Origin: Chara braunii
Lineage: Eukaryota > Streptophyta > Charophyceae > Charales > Characeae
Direction of reading: 5' to 3'
Length of the DNA: 52,579 nt
Assembly (NCBI GenBank): GCA_003427395.1
Contig: BFEA01000223.1
Span: 1,275,490 to 1,328,068, forward strand
Of the stretch, positions 10,942 through 21,654 are shown piece by piece; the first letter of the stretch is position 1, and each line of letters opens with the position of its first letter. The notes below the pieces were generated by a model. The model saw nothing but the letters and a program-made list of their open reading frames with translations. It was not told where the DNA came from and searched no databases. Position numbers and translations under genes: made by a program.

Positions 10942-10944
<3 letters not shown>

Positions 10945-11144
10945 CAGGGAAGGGTTTTGCTTTTGGGGGCGGTATCAAGACGCCGATCGAGGTGAATTGA
11001 AGAGCTCTGTTGCGTGTTGTGGCGAGGAGTCGGTCGAGGACGGCAAGGACCGGAGGAACACAAGCGGGTGACACTTCACTCCTTTCTCCCCCTCCATAAC
11101 AGCCAGTCACGACGGCGGAGCGGTGGGATCTTCGTCGAGGTGGC

Positions 11145-12364
11145 GTGTATCGTCATTTGGAACCTGGAGCGGAGGAGGAATGTCGGGATAGTATCGGAGA
11201 AGGCGATCGGTGCGCGGCGGGCCTGACAACGTCGACGACGACGCTGGCGGCGGGGCAGACAACACGGAAAAAGAGGACGGAAGGTTCGCCGCAACATCAA
11301 GAGCCGTTGTCGGCGCTGCCTCCTTCCTCGCAACAAGTGGGGGGACGGAGGCGCGTGACGCCGCCGCCGCCGCCGACGACGCAGTTGCAGATGACGTTGG
11401 GGATGAAAAAGAAGATAGAAGCCTGGGGGATGGCGACGATCTTGCAAGCTCACGAGGGCGAAAAGAGAAGGTATTCCGTCGAAAACACGCGTGAAACAAG
11501 CGCGTTCCTTCTTGACCCCTCCTCAATCTCCCCTCCTCCCTCACCTCGGATGTCTTCTTCCTTTTCTCCCTCGGCTCTGACTGCTGCTCAAACTAGTACC
11601 TCCTTTTCCCCTTCTCCTCCTAACCCTGCTGCTTCTTCTCGCGGTCGCTCCGTCCATCTTGATCATCGTGATGATCATCATCGGTACAATGTTCAACGTT
11701 CTTTGCACCGTTGCGATTATCCTCATAAGGAGGAACTGCAGGTAGAGGAAGACCCCCATCGTTACGTTTCTCATGCCCGTGGTGGTCGTCGTGTTCATCT
11801 CTCGTTCGCGCGCTCTTCTCCGGCTACGCATACTCCGTCGGTAGATGGCGGTAGTCCAGGACCCCCCCGCGAGTCTGCCGACACACGCGCTCTTCTTTCT
11901 TCCTCCTCGTCCTTTCATTCTACTGAAATCGAGACTAGATCTCCTCTTGCTTTAGGCGGTAGAATAGAAAGCAGACGCAGGCAATCGGCTAGGTCGTCCT
12001 CGTATTATTACTGCACCGTGAAGACAACTGATAGAGGAGACGGTGGTGGTGCGCACGAAGGGCCAGATGATGAAAGGGGGGAAGGCCGAAGTGTCGGACG
12101 TGGGAATGGGAGGGGGAGGGGCAAAGGGAAAGTCAAAGGCCGCCTTCGCGGCGATGGACGGCGTAACTATGAGAAAGGGCACATTCCCTTTCCGAGGCGA
12201 TCTCCCAGCCGTCGATTCGCGTGCAGCAATTGCGGCAGGTTAAATGAGTCGTCGGATCTTAACGATGTCCGTGCGTGCTGGAATGGAATGGCAACTCTAG
12301 CGCGGCACGCGAGGTTTGGCGAGGAGGGGCAGGAGGAGGAGGAGGAGGGAGTGGTTACTCGAAG
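11145..12364 (+). CDS. Hypothetical low-complexity protein, exon candidate
   Basis: This is the longest open frame in the window. It stays open from about 11145 (GTG; first ATGs at 11391 and 11550) to 12743, but the last ~130 codons are CT-microsatellite translation, so the real exon probably stops earlier. Plausible donors are CAG|GTTAAATG (exon end 12238) and AAG|GTACTT (end 12364, used here). The product is rich in Ser, Pro and Arg, with a polyproline stretch, His/Asp-rich and Ser-run segments, a GRGNGRGRGKGKVKGR basic tract and one CSNC pair near its end. It looks intrinsically disordered, perhaps nucleic-acid binding (inference). No known family is recognised. An open frame this long is unlikely by chance, although GC-rich DNA weakens that argument. 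Confidence 0.35.
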
Positions 12365-12702
12365 GTACTTCTTGCCTGTTTGCGAACCTCGCCGCAATCT
12401 ATATACACACAATCTAAGAAATCAGACGAGGAAGCAGAGGGTTTCCATATTTCTCTTCATTTCTCGCTCTCTTGCTCTCTGCTGCCCCGTCCCCTCCCCT
12501 CTTCCCCTCTTCCCCTGTCCTCCCCTGTTTTCCCCTTCCATTCCCTTTCTGCACATCCGTCGCTTCTGCCTCCTCTCTCTCTCTCTCTCTGTCTCTCCCC
12601 CCCTTCTCCCATCCCCTCCCCTGTCTGATCTGTGGAAGAAGGGATGGAGGGTATGTCGGATCCACAGACGGCACATTAACGACGGAGCTACAAACCATTT
12701 TC

Positions 12703-12708
<6 letters not shown>

Positions 12709-12738
<30 letters not shown>
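12709..12738. repeat. (CT)n microsatellite
   Basis: About 15 CT units; a second short CT run is at 12569-12596. Confidence 0.9.
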
Positions 12739-12739
<1 letters not shown>

Positions 12740-12741
<2 letters not shown>

Positions 12742-13530
12742 GACACCGTAGACTGGCAAGTGCTTTTCGTCGATACTTTTGCTTTGCCATTTTTATGTCT
12801 CGTTTATGTTCTTGTCCCTCCTTTCGGCTTCGTGGCCTTCGCCGTTTGCCGTCTCCCCAGCTACCTCATCCTCCTCTTTCCCTTCCGTACACGTTTCGTT
12901 ATGATTTTCCTCGGCCCATTCATTACCCTTCCTTCTCCTGGGGCGAGCATCCAGATCACGCACATACGCAGGCAGGCGTTCAGTCCATCAGTGAGCCTGT
13001 CTGAAGCTCTGAAACAATCCGTCGCGCGGGTGTCATGTGTAGCATGTGTCATAGGAAACGTTTGCGCAAGTCGTTAGCTTGACGGGCGCGCGCGCGCGCC
13101 GCTTTTCGCCAGCAATATGGATTTACCTCAGCGCGATCCGTACATAAAATTTTCGTCCGTTTCGACCCAAACAACCAGGGTACAGTTTCTCGCCTCCTCG
13201 CTCGTGAGCACTGTGCTTAACCCTGCACACACGCTGGTGTTTTTCTTTCCGCGCTCCTCGTCGGGAACTTGTTTGCACAAAGGTGCATCGAGGTCGAACA
13301 AGGGCAAGGAGGAGGAAAGGGTTTACAAAAGCATATGAGCATTGACAAAGAAGAGAGTGAGAAATACAAATCGTTAATGTAGAAGTGCTAACTGGTTTGC
13401 CGAGCAACGCCAAGCAACAGCAGTGTTTTTCCCCTTCGTTTGTATCTTTTGTATCGCGGGGAAATCTGGCATCTGAGGAGATGAAGATGTGAGTAGCTGA
13501 CATCAATCGGCAAACCGATCTGCGGGGGCA
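12740..13530. other. No supported gene; alternating CG run
   Basis: A (GC)7-type alternating run at about 13084-13100 could adopt Z-form DNA. No convincing coding frame is present. Confidence 0.35.
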
Positions 13531-13531
13531 C

Positions 13532-13559
13532 GCGGGGGCACGCGGGGGCACGCGGGGAC
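13532..13559. repeat. 10-bp tandem repeat
   Basis: GCGGGGGCAC is repeated about three times, followed by a partial fourth unit. Confidence 0.85.
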
Positions 13560-13617
13560 AAGAAGCACAACATTTTTTCTTCTCCCCGTGTCCCAGCTGT
13601 CCCTTTCACGCTTCCAT

Positions 13618-13782
13618 AGCGGTAATAAAACTACACCTTGGAAGCCACTTTGTGGCTCTCAACGTCGACAACGGTACGAATTATACACGGTTGTGAATGA
13701 AGCAGCGAAAAAATTTCTTCATGATCACAACGTCCGATGGATCAGGGTGTATCCAGGGCTGGACGGATGCGTCATTCAGTGA
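13618..13782 (+). CDS. Possible terminal exon, unrecognised
   Basis: After a possible acceptor (TTCCATAG at 13612-13619) a frame runs to TGA at 13780-13782. Its C-terminal half (YTVVNEAAKKFLHDHNVRWI) has a balanced, helix-like composition, unlike the simple-sequence frames around it. No family is recognised and no linked exon was found. Confidence 0.18.
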   Translation, partial: SGNKTTPWKPLCGSQRRQRYELYTVVNEAAKKFLHDHNVRWIRVYPGLDGCVIQ

Positions 13783-14542
13783 TTGTGCAGGCTATGATGC
13801 TAAGCCTACGTTCTTTCTGTGTCCGCACGCTCTTACGTCCTTGCTCAATTTCTCACGATGATATGCGAGAAACGCAAAGCAGTGAGAACGGCATGCAGTA
13901 AAGGTAGAAGAGATAAGGGACCCATTTGTAGGAGTTTGAGGTGAAAAGGCCACTGAAAACCGCGTTGGGGTTTTCTTCCTCCGCGATACAACGGAGGGAT
14001 GACCATAAGACCGGAGAACATTTGCTGTAGGATAGAACTTTTCGCTGGCCGGCATCATTAGAGCGGGAAGGGGGCGAAACCACTACAGCGGGGAGGGGGG
14101 CCAAACGCGTAGTTATGAATGGGTGAGACGCAAGGCAAGTCATTGTTGGACTGTTTCTTGTTATTCCATCCTGGCTGCCGTTGCTATTCTACTCCATCTA
14201 AAGGCCGGGGGCGGTTGTACGCCATAAACCATTCGCGGTTCCTGGATGACTCACGGGGTAGTCTTAACATCATATCTCGCGCTTTATCTCGTCTGGGGTC
14301 ACATCCATGTCCTTCCTCCTCAACTTGAAGCCTATTGCCTCTTTTGCTAACTTTTTTCCCGCTTTTTGCCTGGTGTTCCTCTCGTGTTAGCTTTTAGTCC
14401 CGTTCACTTTAAGCTCCCGAATATGGACCCTCGTCCAGACTCTGTTTAGTTACTCGCTGATCTTGCTTTCTGCCTAATAAGCTGGGCGTTATCGTCGGGC
14501 CGTACTCGTACCGCGACTGCAGTAAGCGACTGCAAAGCCGAC
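13783..14542. other. No supported feature
   Basis: Short frames only. No repeat partners were recognised in the window. Confidence 0.35.
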
Positions 14543-14651
14543 TACCTTCTTCCCCCGAATACGACGTACGGTCATTATAGCTGTATCTAGACTGGAAGAT
14601 GCCTCAAATACAGCTATAATGACCGTACGTTGTATTCGGGCGAAGAAGGTA
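14543..14651. mobile_element. Family 1 MITE, copy 1
   Basis: TA-CCTTCTTCCCCCGAATACGAC at the left and the inverse GTATTCGGGCGAAGAAGG-TA at the right form near-perfect inverted arms of about 45 bp (through GGTCATTATAGCTGTAT) around a short loop. The unit is 109 bp including a TA at each side, which suggests a TA target duplication as in Tc1/mariner-derived MITEs (inference). It encodes no protein. Confidence 0.9.
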
Positions 14652-14728
14652 TGCTAGATGCGTTTCCGGTGATGATACTTTTTCCTTGCATTATTGTGTA
14701 TGAATGTATTTCGTATCTTAGCCACTCC

Positions 14729-14897
14729 CGGGGCCAAGTACCACTAGGAGCGTTGAGTTTCCTCAGCCCCTGAATCTGGACGTGTTTGTGGAGATGTGCA
14801 GAAATAGCGTTGAGTTTCCTCAACCGCACATCTCCACAAACACGTCCATATTCAGGCGTTGAGGAAACTCAACGCTGCTAGTGGGACTTGGCCCCCG
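14729..14897. mobile_element. Family 6 foldback element, 169 bp
   Basis: The left arm begins GGGGCCAAGTACCACTAG and continues through AGCGTTGAGTTTCCTCA and GGACGTGTTTGTGGAGATG. The right arm is its inverse and ends CTAGTGGGACTTGGCCCC. Arms are about 70 bp with few mismatches; the 26-bp loop repeats GCGTTGAGTTTCCTCA a third time. It has no coding capacity. Confidence 0.85.
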
Positions 14898-15574
14898 ACC
14901 GTCTGAGATACAATGACCGCAACATTGTTGGGTAGATCCATGCTCGGGTAGGTGTGGCTGTTACGATCGATGAGAGTGTGCTGTTTTTTTTTTTTTTCCC
15001 CTTTATTTTCCTCCTGGTTAAAAGGAAAGAGATAAGGTGATGGTTGACGTGGTTGACGTGTCGTTTGTCACGTGAACCTCCTTGCATTTTCCGGACCGAT
15101 CGGTTGTGTTTCCCCTTTCTTCTTTATCGTGTTTTGCTCACCTCATTTTTAGTTTTTTTTTTTTTTTCTACCAGTCGTTTTTCTTTCTTTCTTTAGAACG
15201 GAAGCTTCCTCCTTGCTTGGCTGTCTTCTTAATCTCTTCCCAACTTGTTGATTCATTTTTTGCTGTTGGTTCATTTTGTGCTGTTGATTCATTTTTTGCT
15301 CTAAGTGTCTTCTTAATCTCTTCCCAACTTGCGTTGATTTATTTTTTCCTAAGTGTCTTTCCAACTTGTAGGATTGATTAATGCCGATTTTGATCGTACG
15401 TCCCTTGAGAGTTAGGCAATAGCAAGAGCACGACAGTCGCAAACGATGAACGACGATGCCGATGGGGACGGTAGGTGGAGGCACTGACGACCGTTGGTTA
15501 CCTTTCTCTTAAATTTGCAATTGCGTGAGAGGAGGCGACCGAGTACGTTATCAGTAATTGCGTAGATCTCTGCC
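14898..15574. other. No supported gene; short direct repeats
   Basis: At 15220-15370 TGTCTTCTTAATCTCTTCCC and GTTGATTCATTTTTTGCTGT-type segments repeat two to three times. No coding frame is recognisable. Confidence 0.45.
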
Positions 15575-15683
15575 TACCTTCTTCCCCCGAATACAACGTA
15601 CGGTCATTATAGCTGCATTTAGACTGAAAGATACCCCAGATACAGCCATAATGACTGTACGTTGTATTCGGGGGAAGAAGGTA
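15575..15683. mobile_element. Family 1 MITE, copy 2
   Basis: Same 109-bp structure as copy 1, with arms CCTTCTTCCCCCGAATACAA and its inverse, flanked by TA on both sides. The arms are nearly perfect. Confidence 0.9.
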
Positions 15684-16298
15684 GCAGACGGTGGCGATGC
15701 TGATGGAGAGATGATGATGGTGGTTACGATTAGACAATGATGATGGGCGTCGGCGGTGTTTATGTTTGCAAGCCGTATGAAAAAGGAGAGGTTTTGACAA
15801 GTGTCATCAGCAGGTCCGTTTGCTATCGGTGTCGTGCTCGTCCGAGCCTGCGCACTTTTTTAGACAACGATTACCATCTGAAGAAGCAGCGGAGAACGTA
15901 ATTGAAAACCTTCGGTTCTTTACTAGTAATAATGTTAGTCGTCGTTGTATCAATCAAACCTGCAAGCTGCAGGCACCATCGCCGTCGAGAGAGATCCTCT
16001 CATCTGGGTGAGTGGGCAGCTCATCAGAGCCGGGGGGGGAACGGGTGACTTGTCAAAGGCGCGGGGTGAGTGGGTGACTGATTCGTCAAAGTTCCCGCCT
16101 TCTGGAGCCGTTCCTTCATTGCCAACCAGCTGCGAAAAATAACATAATAGTTCCCGAAGTGCCGAAGTGTACACTTGTGACAAGTCTAAGCTGTGCCCTT
16201 ACTGTACTGTTATAGGATGGCATTTAAGTTCTTGGAAAGAGCGAGAGCGGTGTCGACCATAATCCATTGAACTATGGAGGACCGATAGAAGCATCTAG
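15684..16298. other. No supported gene
   Basis: A 60-codon frame at 15945-16142 has no recognisable domain. Exons of the gene to which the RING exon belongs could lie here, but none is clear. Confidence 0.3.
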
Positions 16299-16313
16299 TA
16301 CCTGTTGAAAGTA

Positions 16314-16516
16314 CTGAAGAAGTTTACGGAAGGCAGCAAATTATGCGTAAAGAACCGGACATGTGGACAACACGTCCTCTGTCAGGACTGTTTTGATGGG
16401 ATGGTTCGTGCTAGCCGTCCTGCAGAATGCTGTGCTGGCGCAGCTCTCCTTGGGCATCCTAGTGAACATCCACATCATCCTCACCGTAGCTGTCCTATCT
16501 GCCGAGGTGGGGGCAG
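16314..16516 (+). CDS. RING-type zinc-finger exon (second half)
   Basis: The frame encodes C-x2-H-x2-C-x2-C (codons at 16362, 16371, 16380 and 16389, TCGQHVLCQDCF) and 33 residues later CPIC (16491-16502). This matches C3 to C8 of a C3HC4 RING domain, which binds two zinc ions and usually serves E3 ubiquitin ligases. The exon ends at a consensus donor, CAG|GTAAAG (16516/16517), in phase 2. An in-frame TAG at 16296-16298 limits its left end; several AG acceptors lie between 16312 and 16335, so the start given is approximate. The C1-x2-C2 pair must be in an upstream exon that I could not place. The His-rich spacer (HPSEHPHHPHR) is unusual. A RING pseudogene is the alternative. Confidence 0.5.
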
Positions 16517-16519
16517 GTA

Positions 16520-16604
16520 AAGAAAAAAAAAAGAAAAGAAAAAAAGAAAAAAAGAAAAAAAGAAAAAAAGAAAAAAGAGAAAAAAAGAAAAAAAGAAAAA
16601 AAGA
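16520..16604. repeat. A-rich (AAAAAG)n tract
   Basis: AAAAAG-like units lie directly after the RING-exon donor, inside its presumed intron. Confidence 0.9.
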
Positions 16605-17014
16605 TACGTTGATCTGTGGGATGTGTTATTTGCTTTGTGATAATTGGATTATCTTTCTTTCCCTATCTTTCTCTCCCTGTCAGGTTTGGTTTCCTCCTCC
16701 CCTTTTTTACCTCTTTGCCTTTTGGCTGCGTTAGTGGGTCCTTGTGACACACGGGGATGGGGGCAGCCAGCGCTCAACCTGTCATCCACGTGGCTGGCCT
16801 TGTACGTAAGAGGTTATGAACAGGTGGAGCTTTCCTTACCTCTTCCCCCTCCCCCTTTTTTCCTTTTCCTTTTTCTTTCCCCTTTTTTGCTCTCTGATTC
16901 ACAATGTGACAATATATATACATATAAGGATAGTGAGCAGGGTGTGCTCCCAACAACAGGACTTTTCCTTTTCCTGTTTTCTTTTGGAGATTGAACGTCC
17001 GGCTGTTCTCCGCC
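16605..17014. other. Probable intron, pyrimidine-rich
   Basis: CT-rich plus-strand sequence with frames that translate to Phe/Ser/Leu only. A next RING-gene exon was not identified. Confidence 0.35.
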
Positions 17015-17195
17015 CCCCTCCCCCCCCTCGCCCCCCTCCCCCAGGTATCTGCTTGCAATTCAATTTGCGTATTTATGATACTGCATGGTGTTCACGTGAT
17101 GATGCAGTTGCGGTGCCTGCATTTTTCGGGTCCCCCCCCTCCCCCTTGTCCCAGGTATCTGCTTGCGACTCAATTGCACTATTCGGGTTATGAGG
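17015..17195. repeat. Imperfect duplication with CAGGTATCTGCTTGC
   Basis: A C-rich tract followed by CCCAGGTATCTGCTTGC occurs near 17036 and again near 17150. Both copies put a C-rich tract before CAG, so either could act as an acceptor. Confidence 0.65.
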
Positions 17196-17719
17196 AGAGT
17201 GTCGGTGGGGGGTTCTTTGCACCATTTTTGTCACTCGTCGCCGACGTTTGAGCTGCTGTCTTCTGTAATACAGAAGAAGACAGTGGTATGACTTGCCTGG
17301 AGGTCGCTCCTCCCCTCACCCCTCGATCATGTAGTGTAGGTAGGTTAGTACCCCCATGTCTCGGGCGAGATGACTTCCATTCTGGTTCTCCTGCCGGCTT
17401 AGAGAAACTCAGAAACCCGTTCGAGCTGAGTGTGTGTACTGTTACCCAGGGCGGCGTGACTCTGGGCAACAGCCAAGTTGCACTGAAGAGCAACCAACTG
17501 CCGCCGAAGTGGCGCACCCAATACCATTCAATTAGCACCTAAATCGCGCCTCCCTGTCGTTCTTGAGTCGTTACGGAGGACTGACAGCTTGCACACACGC
17601 CGCCGTTGATAACACGGGCTTGTGCAGGACCTCCCTCTCGTACAGACTGAAAATCAGTTGGATGAGTACGCACCCCCAAGTTGCGTGTTTCTAGACGTTT
17701 ATTAGAGGCGGGCATGCTC
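17196..17719. other. No supported feature
   Basis: A short inverted pair (TGTCTTCTGTAATACAGAAG) lies at about 17258-17282. No coding region is recognised. Confidence 0.35.
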
Positions 17720-18061
17720 AAATCGTCGTACCAAAATGTGAGAACTCACACGGGGTGACTATCACGTCACACAGGTTAGAAGACTACCGTCTTCCCCCGA
17801 ACACAACGCACCCTCATTTTGGCTGTAACTGGCCGGAAATACAGCTTGTATACATTCATTTTTAGGGTGCGTTATGTTCGGGGGAAGACCGTAGTAGTTG
17901 ATCATGGGTTTGTCCAGCTCCGCTAAGCCCAGGCCGTAAGTTCTCACATTTTGGTACCAAATCGTACCAAAGTGTGAGAACTCACACGGGATGACTATCA
18001 CGTCACAGGTTAAGAAGACTGTTGATGATGGGTTTGTCCAGCTGCTAAAGCCCAGAGGCCG
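17720..18061. repeat. Direct duplication, one copy interrupted by MITE
   Basis: AGAACTCACACGGGGTGACT-like sequence, ATCACGTCAC, AGAAGACT, then ATGGGTTTGTCCAGCT and AGCCCAG, occurs at 17720-17936 and at 17959-18061. The first copy holds a family 1 MITE between AGAAGAC and GTTGAT; the second is uninterrupted. Between them, TTCTCACATTTTGGTAC and GTACCAAAGTGTGAGAA form an inverted repeat. Confidence 0.85.
17785..17893. mobile_element. Family 1 MITE, copy 3 (subfamily b)
   Basis: 109 bp, arms CCGTCTTCCCCCGAACACAA and its inverse, TA at both sides. The inner arms (CGCACCCTCATTTTGGCTG) differ from copies 1 and 2 and match copy 5 at 31.8 kb, defining a second subfamily. Confidence 0.85.
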
Positions 18062-18121
18062 GAAACGTAGACAGGCGGAGTTTCAGCGGATTTCCAGAAT
18101 TACCTGGCCTGGTCCTCCGCT

Positions 18122-18434
18122 GGTCTGAAAGGTCTCAGATGTGAACTCCAAGCTGAGGTCTGAAAGGTCTCAGATGTGAACTCAAAGCTGAGGTCTGAAA
18201 GGTCTCAGATGTGAACTCAAAGCTGAGGTCTGAAAGGTCNNNNNNNNNNNNNNNNNNNNNNNNNNNNNNNNNNNNNNNNNNNNNNNNNNNNNNNNNNNNN
18301 NNNNNNNNNNNNNNNNNNNNNNNNNNNNNNNNNNNNNNNTGAAAGGTCTCAGATGTGAACTCAAAGCTGAGGTCTGAAAGGTCTCAGATGTGAACCCAAA
18401 GCTGAGGTCTGAAAGGTCTCAGATGTGAACTCAA
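18122..18434. repeat. 35-bp tandem array
   Basis: The unit GTCTGAAAGGTCTCAGATGT followed by GAACTCAAAGCTGAG is repeated head to tail with very few changes. Three copies stand before an assembly gap and about three after it. The true copy number is hidden by the gap. There are no spacers between units. Confidence 0.95.
18240..18339. other. Assembly gap (100 N)
   Basis: Exactly 100 N bases inside the 35-bp array, a placeholder length for an unresolved repeat. Confidence 1.
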
Positions 18435-18535
18435 TACAGGGTCTCCCGTATGTGACAGTTTTGCGGGTTCGACTCTGTTATCACATAGAGGAGGAGAGCC
18501 TAGAAGAGGAAATGATGCTTTTGGCGCGAAGGAAA

Positions 18536-18653
18536 TGGGCTTCGCTCCAGTACTCTCCACTTGCACTAAAGACAAAATAGGGTCGTGTATCTTTCCATGT
18601 TTTAGCGGAAGATTCATTCTCAATTTGCATATTTGGGGAGTAGTGGAGACCCA
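18536..18653. mobile_element. Family 2 foldback element
   Basis: Left end TGGGCTTCGCTCCAGTACTC, right end GTAGTGGAGACCCA. Inside is the family motif in reverse (TATCTTTCCATGTTTTAGCG followed by GAAGATTCATTCTCA). No coding capacity. Confidence 0.65.
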
Positions 18654-18737
18654 ATGTCGCGCCGAGGACAGGGAATGTCGGATGTAGAGAACGGGGAAAT
18701 CCGTCACGGATTGGCCTTGTGCGGAAATGAACAAAAA

Positions 18738-18960
18738 AAAGGCCTCGCCGCATCACTCCGCAAATATTATAAAGACAAATCTGGCATGATGGGTGTGTGT
18801 GCGGGGTATTCTCACTTCAGCTAATGAGGAGATTTAAGGCCTCGCCGCATCACTCAGCAAATATTAAAAAGAGAAATATGGCGGGCGTACCTTTCCACGT
18901 TCTCGGGCGAGATACATACTCATTTTGCACGATTTGTGAGGGGTGCGGCAAGGGCCTTAA
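18738..18960. mobile_element. Family 2-like element with duplicated left end
   Basis: GGCCTCGCCGCATCACTC(A/C)GCAAATATTA stands at about 18738 and again at 18838. The second copy pairs with the right end GGGTGCGGCAAGGGCC near 18957. TTAA immediately flanks both sides of the second copy and could be a target duplication or part of the terminal palindrome. Confidence 0.55.
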
Positions 18961-20665
18961 AGGCGATGGCCTGTGATGTGACTCTGCATGTTTTCCTTAT
19001 TTGGGCTCGATTGCGTTGTATTCAGGTCCGACTCGAACGAGAGAATTCTCTTTTATTTCTCACGACTGATATGTAGAAACTTGACCTTGGGGAATAATAT
19101 AATTTCACTGAGGGGTAGTGCTAATAAGTTAACTGTTCGTTTTCTAGTTGCAATTTGTGTCGAATCGTTTAATTTTCACACTGCTGTAGTATATTCGTTT
19201 TGGGACCAGATACAGATACCCGGGGGGGAATGGCCGAGACGGCCGGGAAGAAATCAACCGATCGAGTTTCGCTCGAAGTACGCAGCTCGAAAGGAGAATA
19301 AAGTTGCCCTCTCAACAATATCACTGATAACTGCAGAAAAAGAAAAGGAAAAAAAAAACATTGCTTTGCCCAGTCTCGGGTCGGAGATGCGTAATGTTCA
19401 ACGAAATGTGGGAGCCACATCGTGCGTGAAGTCCCACGCGTAGCCTCAAATCTCGACGGATTTTTCATTTTCTGGCCGTTGATCTTCTAATTTACCGGCG
19501 GTTAAAAAAAGAAAAAAATATAAAATATGGCCCTGCCGTTTGTTATTTGTTGTTACAACTTACAACTCCCTAAGTGAGAAGTGGGTAAGTTACGTGCCTA
19601 CCGCCTTCCTTGGATGTGGTAGTGCCGGAAGGGGAGTCCCTCCTTTCTCCACTTGGGCAATCTGTTTTCCTCCAGTGTTTTATTTTGCCTCTCCCATTTT
19701 TGTTTGACGGACGTGGATGCCTTTCGGGTTTGTGTGCGTGTGTGCATTTGTTTTTTATAACTAAGCTATATATATATATGTATTCGTCTCACGTCTCACA
19801 ATCTCTTCGCTTCGCATTCTCTATTTTTCCTTCTCTCTTCCTCTCTCTACTCTATGTACGCCAGGAGAGAACACCCACCATTCCGTGCGTGTCTCCCATG
19901 TGGTAGTTTTGCACCGTAGTGTTGGTCCGAGAGGAAAGCTGTGCCAGCGTTCGGGGTTTGGTTTCATACCTTCGTTCCACAGCTACCGTAGTCCTACCCT
20001 ATGTTTTAACTCCTGGGATCATTATACCCAAACAAACCAGCAGAGAGATTTCAACGATGTCATGATTGGCCCGAAGGCTTATTGTGGCTTTGTGAAACTG
20101 TATCGCAGCAAAAGCGTCGGGAGATATCTATGACGACAATTTCGCCCCGATTTACATCTAAATAAACCTGCGACGATAACGAACTTCGAACGTAGGCTGA
20201 CGTTGAGATAGCTGATATGATCGCCCGAACGCAGGCTAACTTTGCGATGATCGCCCGTCCCTGCTCTGCGCCTGCTGCCAAAGTCGAGATGGTTATGGTC
20301 CCAAATTTTTAATGTTTTCCCGTTCCGTTCGTCGAGACACCGTCTCCTTCGTCCAGCCCATCTAGGATCAGGCATACTCACACACTTGCACTTTTTCAAC
20401 TGCGTTCTGGACATAATGACAGCAGATGAAGCCACGTTTAGGCCTAGGTGCAGTCAGATACATTTAGAAACGTGCTTGTGTATGGTCTCAGATGAATAGA
20501 GTGGCGGTCGAAAAAGAGCAAAATCCGCCGTATTACTTAGTGTGCTTTCGTTCCCTGTCAGAGGTCTTCACTGGGAATGCCTTGGCGGCAGCAGCAGCAG
20601 CCGTAGCTCAAATGTGGAGCTAATTGATTGTCAGCCACGGAGATCCGTACGTCCCATGGGCGGTT
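18961..20665. other. No supported gene
   Basis: Both strands contain only frames of up to about 150 codons without recognisable domains. A short (AT)n run lies near 19770. No clear repeat partner was recognised. Confidence 0.35.
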
Positions 20666-21640
20666 TCCCGGGGGGACAAGTCCCACTTGGGCCGATTGTT
20701 CATCTCCGGCCGTTGATCTTCACAGAAGTCGAGAATTTGGGCAAATGGAACGTGGCCGCGTGGCGTTGTCGTGGGAATTTGCTACGACGCAGAGAGAATT
20801 AACAAACAGCCCCCCTGTACACGAAGGACACGCGCGTGTCATTCCCATTAGGAACGTGGTTGAGTTTATGTCTAACACGTGGCCCCATATTTTAACTTCC
20901 TTACTCACTTGCGCCGTATCTCAAGTTGCACCTGAAGGTGGGCAGACCGTGAGGTTTTGGGCATTCTTGCAGCCGTCAACCATGCCTCTGCTGCCACGTA
21001 CATAATAGTTTTCCGTTGTTTTCGTTTATATTTTTCAGATCGAAATGTAGAGCACCCCGAAGCGACTAATGATTTGATGGAGGTTCAACGGTTATATGCG
21101 CTCAGTTAGCAGCGGTCGAGGTAGGGGAGAGGTTAACTGTGTTGGGCTGCCTCATGTTAGCAGGGCTGGGGCACAATGACCCTGTCAGGTGCGCAAATGG
21201 ACTTCGACTTCCTTTCTACATGACTCTTCCCAAGCTTGGGAGAGAAAGTTTACGGCAGCTGGGGTGGAGACCCACTGACCTGGATTGACCGTACATTAGC
21301 AAGACCGGTGGCCAGAGGCTAAGAATCAGAGTAGGTGGGACCTTCCCCCAACCATTTGCGATGCCACGGCGGCTTTGGGAACGAAAGAAGTAGGAAGAGG
21401 ACATTTGGGCCAAAAGAAGCCCTTTAAGCTTAGGCATGCTTTTGATGTTCCGGGAAGCTGGCCCACTGTCCTGGTGATCGGCTCATGCAAGATCGAAGTC
21501 TGGGCTTCAACGATACACTGTTGCCATGTGATCTGGCCCATCCAATGGGCTGTGTTCTTTGCCTTTTTGTTTTTTGTTGTTCAGTAAGGTATATTCTTCT
21601 CTCATCTATCTCATCTTCTTGGTAGTATGCATCTCTCTCG
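20666..21640. other. Mostly unexplained; possible family 6 end
   Basis: GGGGGGACAAGTCCCACTTG at about 20675 resembles the family 6 terminus. GTAGGTGGGACCTTCCCCC near 21337 could be the partner, giving an element of about 670 bp, but the match is loose. Confidence 0.25.
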
Positions 21641-21654
21641 TCCTCTCGCTAGTC

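Noticed and set aside
10329-11063. 244-codon minus-strand gene
   Set aside because: Interrupted by a long Ser-Leu run from the GA microsatellite, no domain, and overlapped by equally open frames on the other strand.
15498-15800. Recurrent small protein with PPNTTY and CSYNDRTLYSGEE-like segments
   Set aside because: These peptides appear wherever the family 1 MITE is translated; they are repeat shadows.
18122-18434. CRISPR-like direct repeats of 35 bp
   Set aside because: Units are head to tail with no spacers, in a eukaryotic context; this is a simple tandem array.
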